Source: Macrothele yani (lineage: Eukaryota; Arthropoda; Arachnida; Araneae; Macrothelidae). From it: a DNA stretch of 64,000 nucleotides. Below, one piece after another: positions 42,916 through 54,616 of the stretch (position 1 is the first letter of the stretch; each line of letters starts with the position of its first letter). The notes under the pieces are model-generated. The model ran no database searches and was not told the DNA's origin. It was given only the letters and a program-made list of their open reading frames with translations. Made by a program: the position numbers and the translations under genes. The DNA lies in assembly GCA_039090855.1 (NCBI GenBank), contig CM077011.1, positions 18,167,001 to 18,231,000 of the forward strand, read 5' to 3'.

Positions 42916-44580
42916 TCACCGATATTTGAAGAACACGACATTCGGCGCAGATATTTCACCCCCTTGAATTCAGGCATGGCATGAGGTTTATTTCCAGCGT
43001 ACTCGAGCATTTCATCATTATCTTAAAAAGATTTACTTACGTAGACCACGCTGTGATTTATCTTTTCACGAATTATTTGACTGAATAAAGCTTTCTAAAG
43101 TTTTTAAGCCTTTGAGAAGTCCATTGCGTAATTCAAATACTTGCTCATTAAATGAAACTAAAAATTAACAAAGATAAAGAATGAAAAAATGATATTTTAT
43201 CACTTAATGAAAAAATTCTAAATGCTTAATCCTCTTTTCTCGAAGCAAAAGTTTTTTTTTTCTTTTCTTTTTTTTTTGCCGTAAAGGAAATCAATGAGGT
43301 AGCTGAGGGGCTCAAAACGTAAAAAAAATGAAGATATTAAAAAAAGACCAAATTTTTGTTGACATCCCATCCTCTTGTCACACCGTTGGTGAAATGAACC
43401 GTAATGCTACGTCATTAATTAACGTGTCTTTTAAAATTCATTAACGGAGATTAATTAAGCTTGTCCTTGAAACTCGTGCACAAAGCTTATTGATCTGTCA
43501 GCTGGCACCCACAGGACTAGCAGATTTTTGTTTTGAAGTATCTTGAATGCGGTTAACCAAGTAGAGAAGAAAAAACGGAAAGATTCCTGATGTTTGTTAT
43601 AAATACGGGGTTCGTCCCCAGAACAAAAGGCATGAAGCTATACACCGTTGTTTTTGAAAGAAAATCACTTTTTATGTGAATGATAACAAACCAACAAAAA
43701 AAAAACCGTGGTTAGAGAATGATGATGAAAACGTAGCTATATTTTCTACAAATCTTAGAAGACCTGAAGATCCAAAGAAAATGTTTCATCCCATGATTAA
43801 AATTTGATTTTTTGTTACTAGTGTTCTTAAGCTTCTGTGGATGTTACGTTTGCAAATACACAATATATCTATTTCGTTTCCGTTCTATTTTCCAGTTATC
43901 AGTATTTTTAAAAAGCAAACAATACGAAGTTTTTCTCACGTATGCATCGGAAAATGTCAATAAGATTATAGAGGCATACAACGAAAATTCAAGCATAAAA
44001 TATAGGGGCATTTTAATAATAAAAGTAATCTTTGATAGGTAACTAACTTTATCTTTTACGCGTGTCTCTGTGTGCTCTGTTATAACAATTTCTTCCTCTG
44101 ACAGTTTAATTTATCTTCTCGCTAATGGAAAACCTAGTGATATCAGTACATCTTGTTTCCATTCGCTTCTTGATCATCCAGAGTTCTTTGACATATGCTA
44201 CGGCTGAATGCATCATATGTGCATTGAGTGTTTCGTATTGCATCGACAGGCTTGGACAAGCCTGTTCACTATGTTTTCCTCGTATTTCTCTGAGACAGGA
44301 GTAAGCAGTTTATACCTAATCGCGATTCTTCCACGTAAACAAGCGCAATCATTTGATACTCTTGTGTCTTCATTTTCGCACGAGACATTTCTCTACAACA
44401 TATTTTTATTTTAAACTAAATGATAACTTCCGAACTTCTAACTAATCAGAATTAACATTACTTCCAAATGATTAAAAGTTTTCATTTCAACCTGAGATTC
44501 CTGCTGCTAAATACTACGAAAAATTAATTGATTCTTAGTATTAAAAACCAATCATATTCTTGTTGTAGGTAAGCACGGGA
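42916..44580. other. No recognised feature
   Basis: AT-rich DNA with homopolymer tracts near 43,250 and 43,320. Short open frames at 43,812-44,042 and 44,208-44,414 have no recognised domain. Confidence 0.4.
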
Positions 44581-44584
44581 CATC

Positions 44585-45030
44585 AAATATCTGGATTATT
44601 CTATCTTCACCAGATCTGTTGCTAACAACAAATTATATCAGCAGTGTGTTAGACTTAATTATGGTTTAAATAGCATACTGTATGAAGCCATTATCCAATG
44701 GAATAATCTCCCAGAGAGCATCAGATCCCTGGAAAATATCAAAACGTTTTCCTTGTCTCTGCGAAATTACATTGTAAATCACCCTGATCTCCATAACGAA
44801 TCTCAACCCTATCATTAAATTGAAGTTCCAAGCATGCTGCTAACAGTGTTGCTTCTTTTATAACCATCTTACTTGCTTTCATATATGCCATGTTTCATTC
44901 TTTTTCTTACATCTGATAGGGGGAATCGCCTTACAACCAATGAGTTCAGATTCCTCCTGGTGTATTGCATTTTCATATAACTGTAAGTTTTAAATGTGTG
45001 CACTAAATAACTGTATTGTATTGTACGTAC
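44585..45030 (+). mobile_element. LINE 3' end: RT C-terminus and 3' UTR (third family)
   Basis: The plus-strand frame to the stop at 44,816 reads TRSVANNKLYQQCVRLNYGL, LYEAIIQWNNLPESIRSLEN and FSLSLRNYIVNHPD. The pattern NYGxxS...WNxLPxxIRSL is typical of the C-terminal tail of CR1/L2/Jockey-type LINE ORF2 proteins. About 210 bp of 3' UTR follow, ending with a TGTATTGTATTGTA microsatellite tail. It is severely 5'-truncated. No TSD was found. Confidence 0.65.
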
Positions 45031-45584
45031 TTATTTTCAGCTGGCTTATGACATTTTATCCAGCCAAATGGTCACCTCTTTACTTCTAACGGTTTGTTCA
45101 CATACTGACTGAAAAGCAGATCATATTCGTACTTCTAGTTAAACTATCGGGTCCTTAATTCTAATCAAAATGCACAGGTTTACCTACAAGTGATCACATC
45201 GTTATTTCCAGTAAGCTGATCATATGCTAACCTCTAACCGACTGATGGCAGCAGTTTCTTTTAGCTAGCTGATCGCATTCTTACTACTGTGAGTCAAAAG
45301 TTCTTACACTTTGTTTCGTGATTAAACGTTTTAGCTGCAATCCATACATGCTCATCTCACCCCAGAAACTGCATGCTATTGTGTTCTATTGTTATTTACC
45401 AACCATCTACCAGAACCATGATCCCGTGGTGGTGCCACTGGACCACAGGGAAGATAAAGGATAAACTCGCGCTTATTGAACAGCGCCCCAGTGGTCGGGC
45501 ATGAAACTACGGTAGCTTCTCTCGCGTGATAGGTACCAGTGGGTATGTAAGTAGCACCTCGATGAGAGTTTAAAGCTCGGGGGC
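45031..45584. other. No recognised feature
   Basis: No motif, repeat or coding signal was recognised between the LINE tail and the SINE. Confidence 0.4.
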
Positions 45585-45775
45585 CGCTTATGGGTTAGTG
45601 GCCAACGTTCGTGACTGCCACGGAGAAACCTCGAGTTCGATCCCAGGCAGGTGTGAAAGCTCGAACCACTAAATATCCGCCGTGGGTCGGATGGGCACGT
45701 TAAACCGTCAGACCCCGGGAACTGACTCCCGGTAATTTATAAGAGCGTCTTCTTCCCACTTCTCTACCTCGCTTC
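45585..45775 (+). mobile_element. SINE family C (copy 2)
   Basis: GGCCGCTTATGGGTTAGTGG (A-box part) and CGAGTTCGATCCCAGGC (B box), followed by CGCCGTGGGTCGG, GGGCACGTTAAACCGTCA, GACCCCGGGA and CTCCCGGTAATTTATAAGAG. This is a better-preserved copy of the family seen at 31.2 kb. Confidence 0.7.
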
Positions 45776-46991
45776 TGTGTCACTTTCCTATCGTATACTC
45801 TAGCCCGAATCTCCTAGCTTCCTATTTCTGAGGGCTGTTCATGACGTTAGGCCAGACACTCCCTTTATAAAATTTTCTACGTATGATCTGATGCGAGTCC
45901 CGTTTCAGTTACTCACCGTGATCAAACGTCGACTCCAGCAACTCTGTGAATGAGCTGCTTGAGTTTGCGTCTCGCGTCCCAGTGCATCATGTATGCACCC
46001 ACTACTGACATTAATTCAGGGCATCCTCCTTTAGAATGGGTAGTGACATATATGGTGAACCATCTTTTAGGATGCGCTAAGTTGCATCACGGGTATTAGC
46101 GCTCCTTATGTGGATTTTATTTTCACGCTCCACTCTTCCCGTCTCCCTGGTTGACTAAAACGTTGGTCCAAGGGGGTCACATCTCTTTTAAGTTGATTGG
46201 GGCTTGAAAGACTCTGCCTTCTTAATATTTCCCACGGATTCCGACAATTCTAGTGTTTCCTCCTCTTACTCATCTTTTTTTTTCAGCTGAGCCTTACGGA
46301 ATTCTACTTGCTTTGTAAAGCACAGCTCTAGAAGCGTAAGTTACCCAAGCCAAAAGCAATAACAGTTGAAAAAAAAAACACACATCACTTATACCCTAAA
46401 AAAATAGTTATATAAACTAAAAAATTAACATCGCTCATCTCATAAAAAACAAAAACAGACAAATATCAAACTAAAATATTTCAGTACGCAGTATGAAATT
46501 TAGCTTTCGATCAATTTAGCATTCAGCCAAACAACGCATATACGTACTCTACCAGTAATTTTTCACTGTTCTCACTTTAGAACTTTCCTATCTGAACATC
46601 TGTTCATTCCTCCTTTCAAGATGGTTCGACCTATGACGTCACCTCTTTTCCCGTAATCCAGGGTTCCCCAGAGCTAGCATGCTAGGGACTAATTCTTTTG
46701 AGGGACCGGACCCATTTATCAGAAATAGTATTTCAAAATTATTGAAGTGTGTGCTTCAAAATTTGAACCTTTGGTTTTCGATCATTATCGAAACTCCTGA
46801 AACAAAATAAAGAAAAAAGGTAGACTCTCACGGTTACGGTTTAGTTCCATGTCCGTTCACTAGCGTGCTGTTCCATTGAGATCTTTAGGGCTAAAATGTT
46901 AGCATGAGCCTCTATGGAACGTCTATCTCTGGGTCTCCTATTTTGTGCACTCGACAAGTTTTGAAGACAGAAACTCGACGCCAGATTCAAC
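45776..46991. other. No recognised feature
   Basis: No coding motif. CCAGGGTTCCCCAGAGC at about 46,660 resembles a hAT end, but no partner end was found. Confidence 0.4.
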
Positions 46992-47002
46992 ATCCACCAT
47001 TG

Positions 47003-47228
47003 GTTTTTTTTGTTTTTTTATTGGAGGTTTAACGACCACTGTGAGCAACTCAATGGGCTATAAGCAGTCGCCCGTCCCTAATTTTGGGTCACTGGTTCCA
47101 GGGAAGGGCGAGAGCCAGTGCCGTAAGACAAACACAACATCCATGCGCGACCGGGATTCGAACCCGGACCCCTTACGGACGAATGATCAGAGGCCAGCGC
47201 CTTAGACCACTGCGCCACCGGGGCGGCT
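47003..47228 (-). mobile_element. SINE family A (copy 8)
   Basis: Minus-strand copy with intact A and B boxes. Target duplication ATCCACCATTG at 46,992-47,002 and 47,229-47,239. It is among the best-preserved copies. Confidence 0.94.
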
Positions 47229-47564
47229 ATCCACCATTGTAACGAAGCCTTGCAGAAAATAGGCCATGGAGAAAAATAGGTGGAAATCGTACCAGGGTAA
47301 TGTCCGGAAAGTATGAAGAATGAGATAGGATTTCCATCCTTTTCCAAATCACTAATTTTTGGCGGACCACTGTGCAGGCCCTGGAGTTTCGGGCATAAGC
47401 CACTTGTAGTGACTCCAGTTTCTTATTCATGAGCTATGGTTAGCGTTGGCATAGATCATCATGATCCCACTGCAGTTGCTCAGCATACAGATCCTCGTAC
47501 ATTGGTAGAGGCCTGGGTGCTATAACTGCACGATCGCTGTGACGTCACGGAAAGCGACGGTACG

Positions 47565-48930
47565 AACCTGCTGGAAGTCGTATTTTTGCGTTAGTTTATG
47601 GCCACCAGAGAGCGTACATCTTAATTTCCGCTTCCGATGAATTTGCAGCAAAATATGAGCTGCTAAATTCTCGATTGAAAAAAACGTCGTTTGTAGACCG
47701 ATAATACTCATGTCGACAAACCTTTTAGAAACATTTTCTTCTTAAAATAATGCATGGTTTCTACGCCAGGGGCGTAGATGTACATATTATTTTTGTCAAT
47801 ATCTCTACTTCTAGAAGTCCGATTCGAAAAATTCCTTCTTTGTTGGATGGTGTTTCCAGAGTGACATGTTTTTCATATAATTTCAAAAGTTTCAAGTAAT
47901 TCATAGACTTTCCGCTAGGGGGCGTAAACGTAAATTGCTTTCTTCCTGTATCTCTGCTTCTAAATCTCTGATTTGAAAAATTCTTTCTGCACCGGATACA
48001 GCTATGGATGGGAAATTCTTTGCACATAATTTGAAATTTTTGTAAAAAATGATTTGGCCACCAGGTGGAGTCCAAGTCTTAATTTCTGCTTCTGATGTAT
48101 TTGCAGCAAAATATGAGCTTCTAAAATCTCGATTGCCAAAAGAGTCGTTTGTTGACCGATACTTCTCTTGTCGACAAACTTTTTCGGAACATTTTCTTCT
48201 TGAAATAATGCATGGTTTCTACGCCAGGGAGAGTAGATGTATATCTTATTTTTGTCAATATCTCTACTTCTAAGAGTCCGATCTGAAAAAATTCTTCTTT
48301 GTTGGATAGTGTTTCCGATGCGAAATGTTTTTCTTATAAATTCAAAATTTTCAAGTAAATCATAGACTTTCCGCTGATGGGCACAAAGGTAAATTGCGTT
48401 TTCTGCGTTATTTCTATTTCTAAAACTCCGATTTGAAAAATTCTTCCTGTATCGCATACAACAGCTGATGGAAAATATTTTTCATATAATTTCTAATGTT
48501 TGGTAAAGAATGGTTTGGCCACCAGGGAGCATAAGTGTTAATTTCTGCTTCTGATGTATTTATAGCAAAATCTGGGCTCCTAAAAACTCGACTAAATTTT
48601 TTTTTCTTGGACCGATACCGCTCATATGGAAAAACCTTTTGAGAATATTTTCTTCCTAAAATAATGCATGGTTTTACCACCAGAAACGTAAAGTCACATC
48701 TTATTTTTGTCGATATCTCTGTTTCTAAGAGCCCGATTTGAAAAATTGTTTCTGTATTGGAGAGCGTTTCCGGTGCGAAATGTTTCTCATATAAATTCAT
48801 GTTTTTCTTAACGCCCAAGGCTGAAACCACAGGGCGTAAGCTCACGATTCCGTTTACAGAAATATCTCTGAGGGATTAAAACCCCGTTTTAAATACTTCT
48901 TTCTTCCGTCAGATACTATTGTTTTCCACC
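47565..48930. repeat. GGGCGTAA tandem-repeat block, left part
   Basis: Degenerate units of roughly 130-160 bp each contain a GCCACCAGGGGGCGTAA-type segment, TATCTCTRCTTCTAA, a TCCGATTTGAAAAATTCTTT segment and GATGGAAA or a similar short block, then TTTCATATAATTTC. At least eight units are visible, with two alternating subtypes (GCATGGTTTCTACGCCAGG and CATAGACTTTCCGCTAGGG). Minus-strand open frames of 104-151 codons across it are repeat by-products. Confidence 0.85.
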
Positions 48931-48931
48931 T

Positions 48932-49126
48932 GCATGGATTAGTATGAGTCTGCTTTGTCAAAGCCACCCGTTGGTGCGTGAAAACTTGGCGACTTCAGTT
49001 ATTTCCTAGAGATAGATTAGTATCTGAATCTTGATAAACCCATTTTGAGGAAATAATTGATGTCGCCAAGCTTTTACTGACCAACTGGTGGATTTAACAA
49101 GGCAGACTCATACTAATCTATGCGGG
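48932..49126. mobile_element. Palindromic MITE-like element
   Basis: GCATGGATTAGTATGAGTCT, GCTTTGTCAAAG, CCACCCGTTGGT and AACTTGGCGAC on the left are mirrored by GTCGCCAAG, ACCAACTGGTGG, AACAAGGCAGAC and TCATACTAATCTATGC on the right. This makes a near-complete fold-back of about 195 bp. A partial further copy of the right arm is present at about 49,155-49,212. It separates the two halves of the GGGCGTAA block. No transposase and no clear TSD were seen. Confidence 0.7.
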
Positions 49127-49214
49127 TGAATTAACTGATTTTGCGAAGCTTTCTTGCACCAACGGGGACTATATCAAGGCAGACTGATACTAACGTACTG
49201 GTCTATGCGGATCT

Positions 49215-49620
49215 CCGCATAGAATAGTGTCATTATACTTTCATAAAGCTGTCCGCGGGGGCGTAAAAGCTTAATATCAGTTAAGCTTTTACAACATTAA
49301 TATCAGTTATTTAATCCAAGAAAATGCGGATTTTTGAAATCGCATGTGTCATTTGGTGTATACTTGTGCTTCGGATTTATATACACTTTTGTCCAGAAAT
49401 TAAGGATCAATGACAAAAAGGTTAAATTTCGGACTCGCAAGTCGTTGGTTAACGGTAAAAACAATCTGCTGTCATCGAAACCCGTAAGAGCAAGGTATGT
49501 GAGTGTTTGGTCATACGTATATTGTCATGAATCACGTGACAGCTGTGTACAGCCGGGCGTTGAAAACAGCTAATATTGAGTAAGAAGAAATAGTTTTTTT
49601 TTTTGTAGGTGTCGAAGGGT
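49215..49620. other. No recognised feature
   Basis: A short direct repeat (GCTTAATATCAGTTAAGC-like around 49,265-49,310) is present. No coding motif was found. Confidence 0.4.
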
Positions 49621-51540
49621 GAATCTGTTTTTTTAGCACGTTTTTTGTAAAGAAAGATCGTGCTTATGTTACCGGTTTTGTCCGTCCGTCTGTACCCACG
49701 ATATCTCTGCAACTATTAATCCGATTTGAAAAACTCTTTTTGCATTGGGAAGCTTGAAATATGCGAATGATGATCCTTTATTTCTTTTTTTACGATGTAC
49801 AATTTTGCCGCTAGAGGGTGTAAATGCAAGTGATGTCGAATTCAAAAATACGTTTTGTTCCACATATTTGCTTCTAAACATCAGATTAAAAAATTTTTAT
49901 CTTTCGATTCCATTTATATCGAAGAGTATTTTAAATAGTTACTTTTTCAAATTACTCATAGATTTTCCGCTAGGGGCGTAAAAGTACACTAAATTTTTCC
50001 CGATATCTCTTCTAAAACTCAGATTTGAAATTTTTTTTCTTCAGCAGATACACCTCTTGATGGAAAAACGTTTGCCAATAATTTCAAATTTTTGGTAAAG
50101 AATACTTTGGCCACCAGGGGGCGTAAGAGTTAATTTTTGCTTCTCATATATTTGCCATAAGATTTGAGCTTTTAAAATATCGATTGAAAAAATTCTTTCA
50201 TGGACTGATACCACTCACATCGGTAAACCTTTTCGGAATATTTTCTTCTAAAAATATATTCCAGTTTCTCCGCCAGAGGGCGTAGATGTATAACTTATTT
50301 TTGTCAATATCTGCACTTGTAGGAGTCAGATTTGAAAAATTCCTTCTTTGTTGGATAATGTTTTCAGTGTGACATGTCTTTCATATAATTTCAAGATTTT
50401 CCAGTAATTCATAGACTTTCCGCTAGGGGCGTAGAGGTAAATTGCGTTTCCTCCTATATCTTTGCTTCTAAATCTCCGATTTGAAAAATTCTTTCTGCAC
50501 CAGATACAGCTCCTGATGGGAAATCATTTGCACATAATTTCTAATTTTTGTAAAAAAAATGGTTCGGCCACCAGTGGGCGTAAATCTTAATTTCCGCTTC
50601 TGATGTATTTGCAGCAAACTATAAGCTTCTAAATTCTCGGTTGAAAAATAAACTTCGTTTGTATACTGGTACTACTCATGTCTACAAACCTTTTATAAAC
50701 ATTTTCTTCTTGAAATAACGCATGATTTCTACGCCAGGGGACGTAGATGCATATCTTATTTTTGTCAGTATCTCTACTTCAAGGAGTCCAATTAAAAATA
50801 TTCTTTCTTTGTTGGATAGTGTTTCCGATGCGAAATGTTTTTCTCATAAATTCAAAATTTTCAAGTAAATCATAGACTTTCCGCAAGGGAGCAAAAAGGT
50901 AAATTGCGTTTTCTGCTTCTAAAACTCCGATTTGAAAAATTCTTCCTGCATCGCATATAACAGCTGATGGAAAATATTTTTCACATAATTTCTAATGTTT
51001 GGTAAAGAATGGTTTGGTCACCAGGGGGCATAACTGTTAATTTCTGCTTCTGATATATTTGTAAGAAAATCCGGGCTTCTGAAAACTCGACTATTTTTTT
51101 TTTCCTGGACCGATACCACTCATATGAAAAAACCTTTTGATAATACTTTCTTCCTAAAATAATGCATGGCTTTCCCACCAGGGGACGTAAAATCACATAT
51201 TTTTGTCGGAATCTCTGTTTCTAAGAGTCAGATTTCAAAACTTATTTCTGTGTTGGAGAGAGTTTCCGGTGTGAAATGTCTCTCATATATATTCATGTTT
51301 TTCTTAGCGCACAAGTCTGCAACCAGAGGGCGCAAGCTTACGATTCCGTTTACAGCAATATCTGAGGATAAAGAACCCGATTGAAAAACTTTCTTCCGTC
51401 GGATACTATTGTTTTCCATACCGGTTCCATTGACTTTGAATAGCTTTGATAAATTTAATTTGCGTCAGAACGGATTCAAAAGACGTGCTTATTACACCCG
51501 AAAATTCGGTGTTATCTTTCTTGTTTGTTGTTATGGTGTC
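49621..51540. repeat. GGGCGTAA tandem-repeat block, right part with head
   Basis: It starts with a hairpin head (AGCACG, TTTTTTGTAAA, CGTGCT) and GTCCGTCCGTCTGTACC. About twelve degenerate units of the same type as in the left block follow, and it ends with the segment also present at 1-425. The head-then-array order suggests an element of defined structure rather than a simple satellite. No protein is encoded. Confidence 0.8.
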
Positions 51541-52500
51541 TTGCAATATATCTGAAAGAACTCAGGATGATTTTACCCGTGGTCTAATTGTTGGTAAACT
51601 GGAAGAAGAGTCTACAAGGAGACGGGTGACGGAAGTGTTCGGAATTGCCCAGAGTGTAGTATCTCGGTTCTGGAAACAATATTCTGATATGGAATAGCTA
51701 CCAAAATGTTCAATAGTGATCGTCCACGTAAAACGACTTCATCACATGATCGTTATCTTGTTGTAACGGCAAAATAATCTCTCTGAATAAATGTTGGCAA
51801 GTTAGAAAATCAGATGGAATCCAGCACGGATACCAAAATATCGCTTCAAACAGTGTCAAGGCGTTTGAGTCACTTCGGATTGTGTGACCGAAAACCTGTA
51901 CAATCTGCTCCATAGACACCAGCACGCTTCGATGGTGTCGTGAATACTCTACCTGGAGCGAGGAGCAATGAGTCAAAGTTCTGTTCACAGAGGAAAGCAG
52001 ATTTTGTTTATATTCTTCTAGGTTGCAATACATCTGGCGATAACCCCGCACTGCTTATTCATTATTACAGGGGTGGTGGAGTAATGGCCTGGTCTGTGAT
52101 TATGACCAATAGGCGTACAGTGTTCCTAGGATTGGAGAGAGGGTCAATGAATGTGCAGGGTTATTGTGAGGAGCTCAGTTTAGAATTTGTTACGATTTTT
52201 CCCGGTTCTGTGGGAAATTCCTTCGTTTTTATGGATAACGCCCGCCCTCCTCGATCATCATGCGTTGATGAACTGCTGGAGATCTAGGGGATGGACCGAA
52301 TGGAGGGGTCTGCGTATTCTCCCGACCTGAATCTAATCGAAAATGCTTGGGACGTTCAAGGAAGGCGCATTACTGAACGCGTTCCTCCACCTAGCACGAA
52401 TAGAGACCTGGTTATGGCTCAGAAAGAAGAATGGAGAAACATCCTTATCCCTCAGGATCTTCTCGACATTCTCTTGAAAAGCATGGCCGATCGATGCTAA
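51535..52500 (+). pseudogene. Tc1-like transposase remnant
   Basis: The plus strand reads ERTQDDFTRGLIVGKLEE, RRVTEVFGIAQSVVSRFWKQ (HTH), a linker in broken frames, GDNPALLIHYYRGGGVMAWS, GNSFVFMDNARPPRS (second aspartate, FMDN) and YSPDLNLIENAWDVQGRRIT (glutamate), ending KSMADRC near 52,500. It belongs to the same Tc1 group as the 57-kb element (DDFTRGxIxGK). TIRs were not recognised. It adjoins the repeat block directly. Confidence 0.82.
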
Positions 52501-52752
52501 TCTTGCATTGCAGTCCAGGATGGAGATTTACCCTATTAAAATTATCCACGAAAAATTAATCCTTTTCTGTGAATTTTAGTTATTTTAAGACAACATCAGA
52601 AAATGATATGTTTTGTGCTTTTATCGATTTTCACTATTAATAAGCACACATTCATGCTTACTTATGTGTGTACTTGTCCTTTCTATCTTTGTTTACTCTG
52701 TCAAAATATATTCATATACACCTTGTTGCAATAAAAGCTCATTATGAAAATA
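52501..52752. other. Short interval without recognised feature
   Basis: AT-rich DNA between two Tc1-like elements. The 3' end of the first element may lie here. Confidence 0.4.
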
Positions 52753-53974
52753 CAGGGTCGAGTCATATTATTGTGACCACCAGTTATTTTCTAGAGTAAC
52801 CGCGGTGTGCAGCACGGTCAGCAGCTAGGCGGACTGGGAATGACTCATTAAGGTGCTAGACTGTTTTCACAGGTATTTAGAGCCACGCTGACTGCAGTGC
52901 ATCTGACACCTACTGGAGGGTGCTTTGTGGTGGATCCATAAAGCGAAAAACACGATCGAGGTGGTCCCACAGATGTTCAATTGGGTTTGTGTCTTGGGAA
53001 CTAGAGGGCCACTAAAGTACTTTGAAGTCTTCATCGTGCTCTCCCATCTATTCTCGGACATTTCTAGCAGTGTGACACGTCGCATTGTCATGCTGCAAGA
53101 GCCCATCCGCCTCAGGGAAGACAATCAGCATGTATGGGAGTACGTGGTGTGCAAGGATGGATTCAAAACGAATTCGGTCCATAACGCCTTCCTTCCACAG
53201 GTATGAGTGGACCCAGAAATGCCACGAAAACATTGCTCAGACCATAACGCTGCCCCCACAAGCTAGTGTTTCTCCATCAATGGTTGAAGAGTGTTTGTCC
53301 TCCGATGTTTCTCGCCTTATGCGCCAACGTCCATCCAGTCGATGAAGTACAAAACGGGACTCATCGGAGAAACCAATCCTTTGCCGATCCACGGAGGCCC
53401 AATTCTAATACTGCCGAGCAAATGCAAGCCTTTTCAGCCGATGCACTTCCGTTAGCATAGCTGCAGTGACCATCCGTCTGCATCGCAGCCCCATATGAAG
53501 AAGGGTTCGCTGAACTGTCGTTTTAGACACACTTTCGGTATCCCCCCGATTCATTCGGCCAGTGAGGTGCTTCACTGTAGAATGTAGATCAGCCCCCAAG
53601 CACCTTCGAAACCGCCGTTCATTTCTCACAACAATGGCGCATGGTGCTCCGCAGTTTTCACGTCGCTTATTTGCATTGGTGCTATTTCTCTAATCACGAT
53701 ACACTTTAACCACAACAGTACTCGAACAGTTCACAAACTGCGCTGTTTCAGAAATACTGCCACTCTTGGCCCGAAAGCGGATAATCATCACGTTTTGCAA
53801 ATCTGATAAATCCCTCCTTTTATCTATGACAGCAACGAGTGATATGTTTTCAGAAATACTACAGCACACTTCATATACCCGCCATGCCAGCTCCCGACAC
53901 TTGCTTTCTTTCATTGGCTACGCGCTGTTGATGTCAAAAGTAGGAGGAGCTCACAATAATGTGACTCGGCTGTG
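52753..53974 (-). mobile_element. Tc1-like element, sister 1, minus strand
   Basis: Ends CAGGGTCGAGTCATATTATT and, inverted, CACAGCCGAGTCACATTATT, with TA at 52,751-52,752 and 53,975-53,976. The minus strand carries DKRRDLSDLQNVMIIRFRAK (HTH), CSSTVVVKVYRD, the linker SVSKTTVQRTLLHMGLRCRR, a GFSDESRF-like piece, MDRIRFESILAHHVLPYMLI and LLQHDNATCHTARN (second aspartate). The codon matching the start ATG of the sister copy at 55.3 kb is ATA here (53,825-53,827). There are several frameshifts, so it is inactive. Confidence 0.9.
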
Positions 53975-54616
53975 TATAAGTGATTCTTAATTCTTGGACA
54001 TGAGTGTTTTTACCTGATATACATTGGAATTTAATGCTTAGTAAAGGAGGCGTATTTACTTCTCGCGCAAAGGCGATCCCACTGGAATCATTAGCTTTAT
54101 TCATGTCCATAGTACAAATTCGTTCATTTTAACGATGCTCTCCGTATCGCAAAATGTAATATCTTATGTCTCTTAGTGTCCAGGAAACAAAAACATGTTA
54201 AATTGCAAATAAAGTGCGTTAAGTTAGGAATCAGTTTATTTGGGGGTAGGAGGAACCCGACATGGGTTGCATAAAAGCTTGCTTTTGGTAGTGGTGTGAT
54301 TAACATCGACTTTTTTAGGTTTGGAAAAGAACGTTACTGTTTTGTATCCAAATGATGAGTTCAATGCAATGGTTTTCTACTTAGTGGGGTTTTTAAGCTC
54401 TCGGGTACTACTAGGAAAAAACCTCCACGGCAAATTTGGAAGCACGTCCTGGATCTGAGTCTAAGTTCATTGTCTCATAACATGCGGTATTAGAAAGCTC
54501 CGTAGACTAACAACAAAGCCGAATTTGTTAAAAAAAATCTCTCGTTCCAAAATGTTCACCCGATTGTCATGTGTCCTCCAAAGTTCAGCCTCTTTCGATT
54601 CAGGCAACTCCTACTT
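53975..54616. other. No recognised feature
   Basis: AT-rich DNA downstream of the unidentified ORF below. A 60-codon minus-strand frame at 54,124-54,306 has no recognised motif. Confidence 0.4.

Noticed and set aside
46655..46700. hAT terminal repeat at CCAGGGTTCCCCAGAGC
   Set aside because: No partner end, no 8-bp duplication and no coding remnant nearby.
47761..48845. 104-151-codon minus-strand frames in the GGGCGTAA block as genes
   Set aside because: They repeat with the DNA units and change frame between units; there is no conserved domain.
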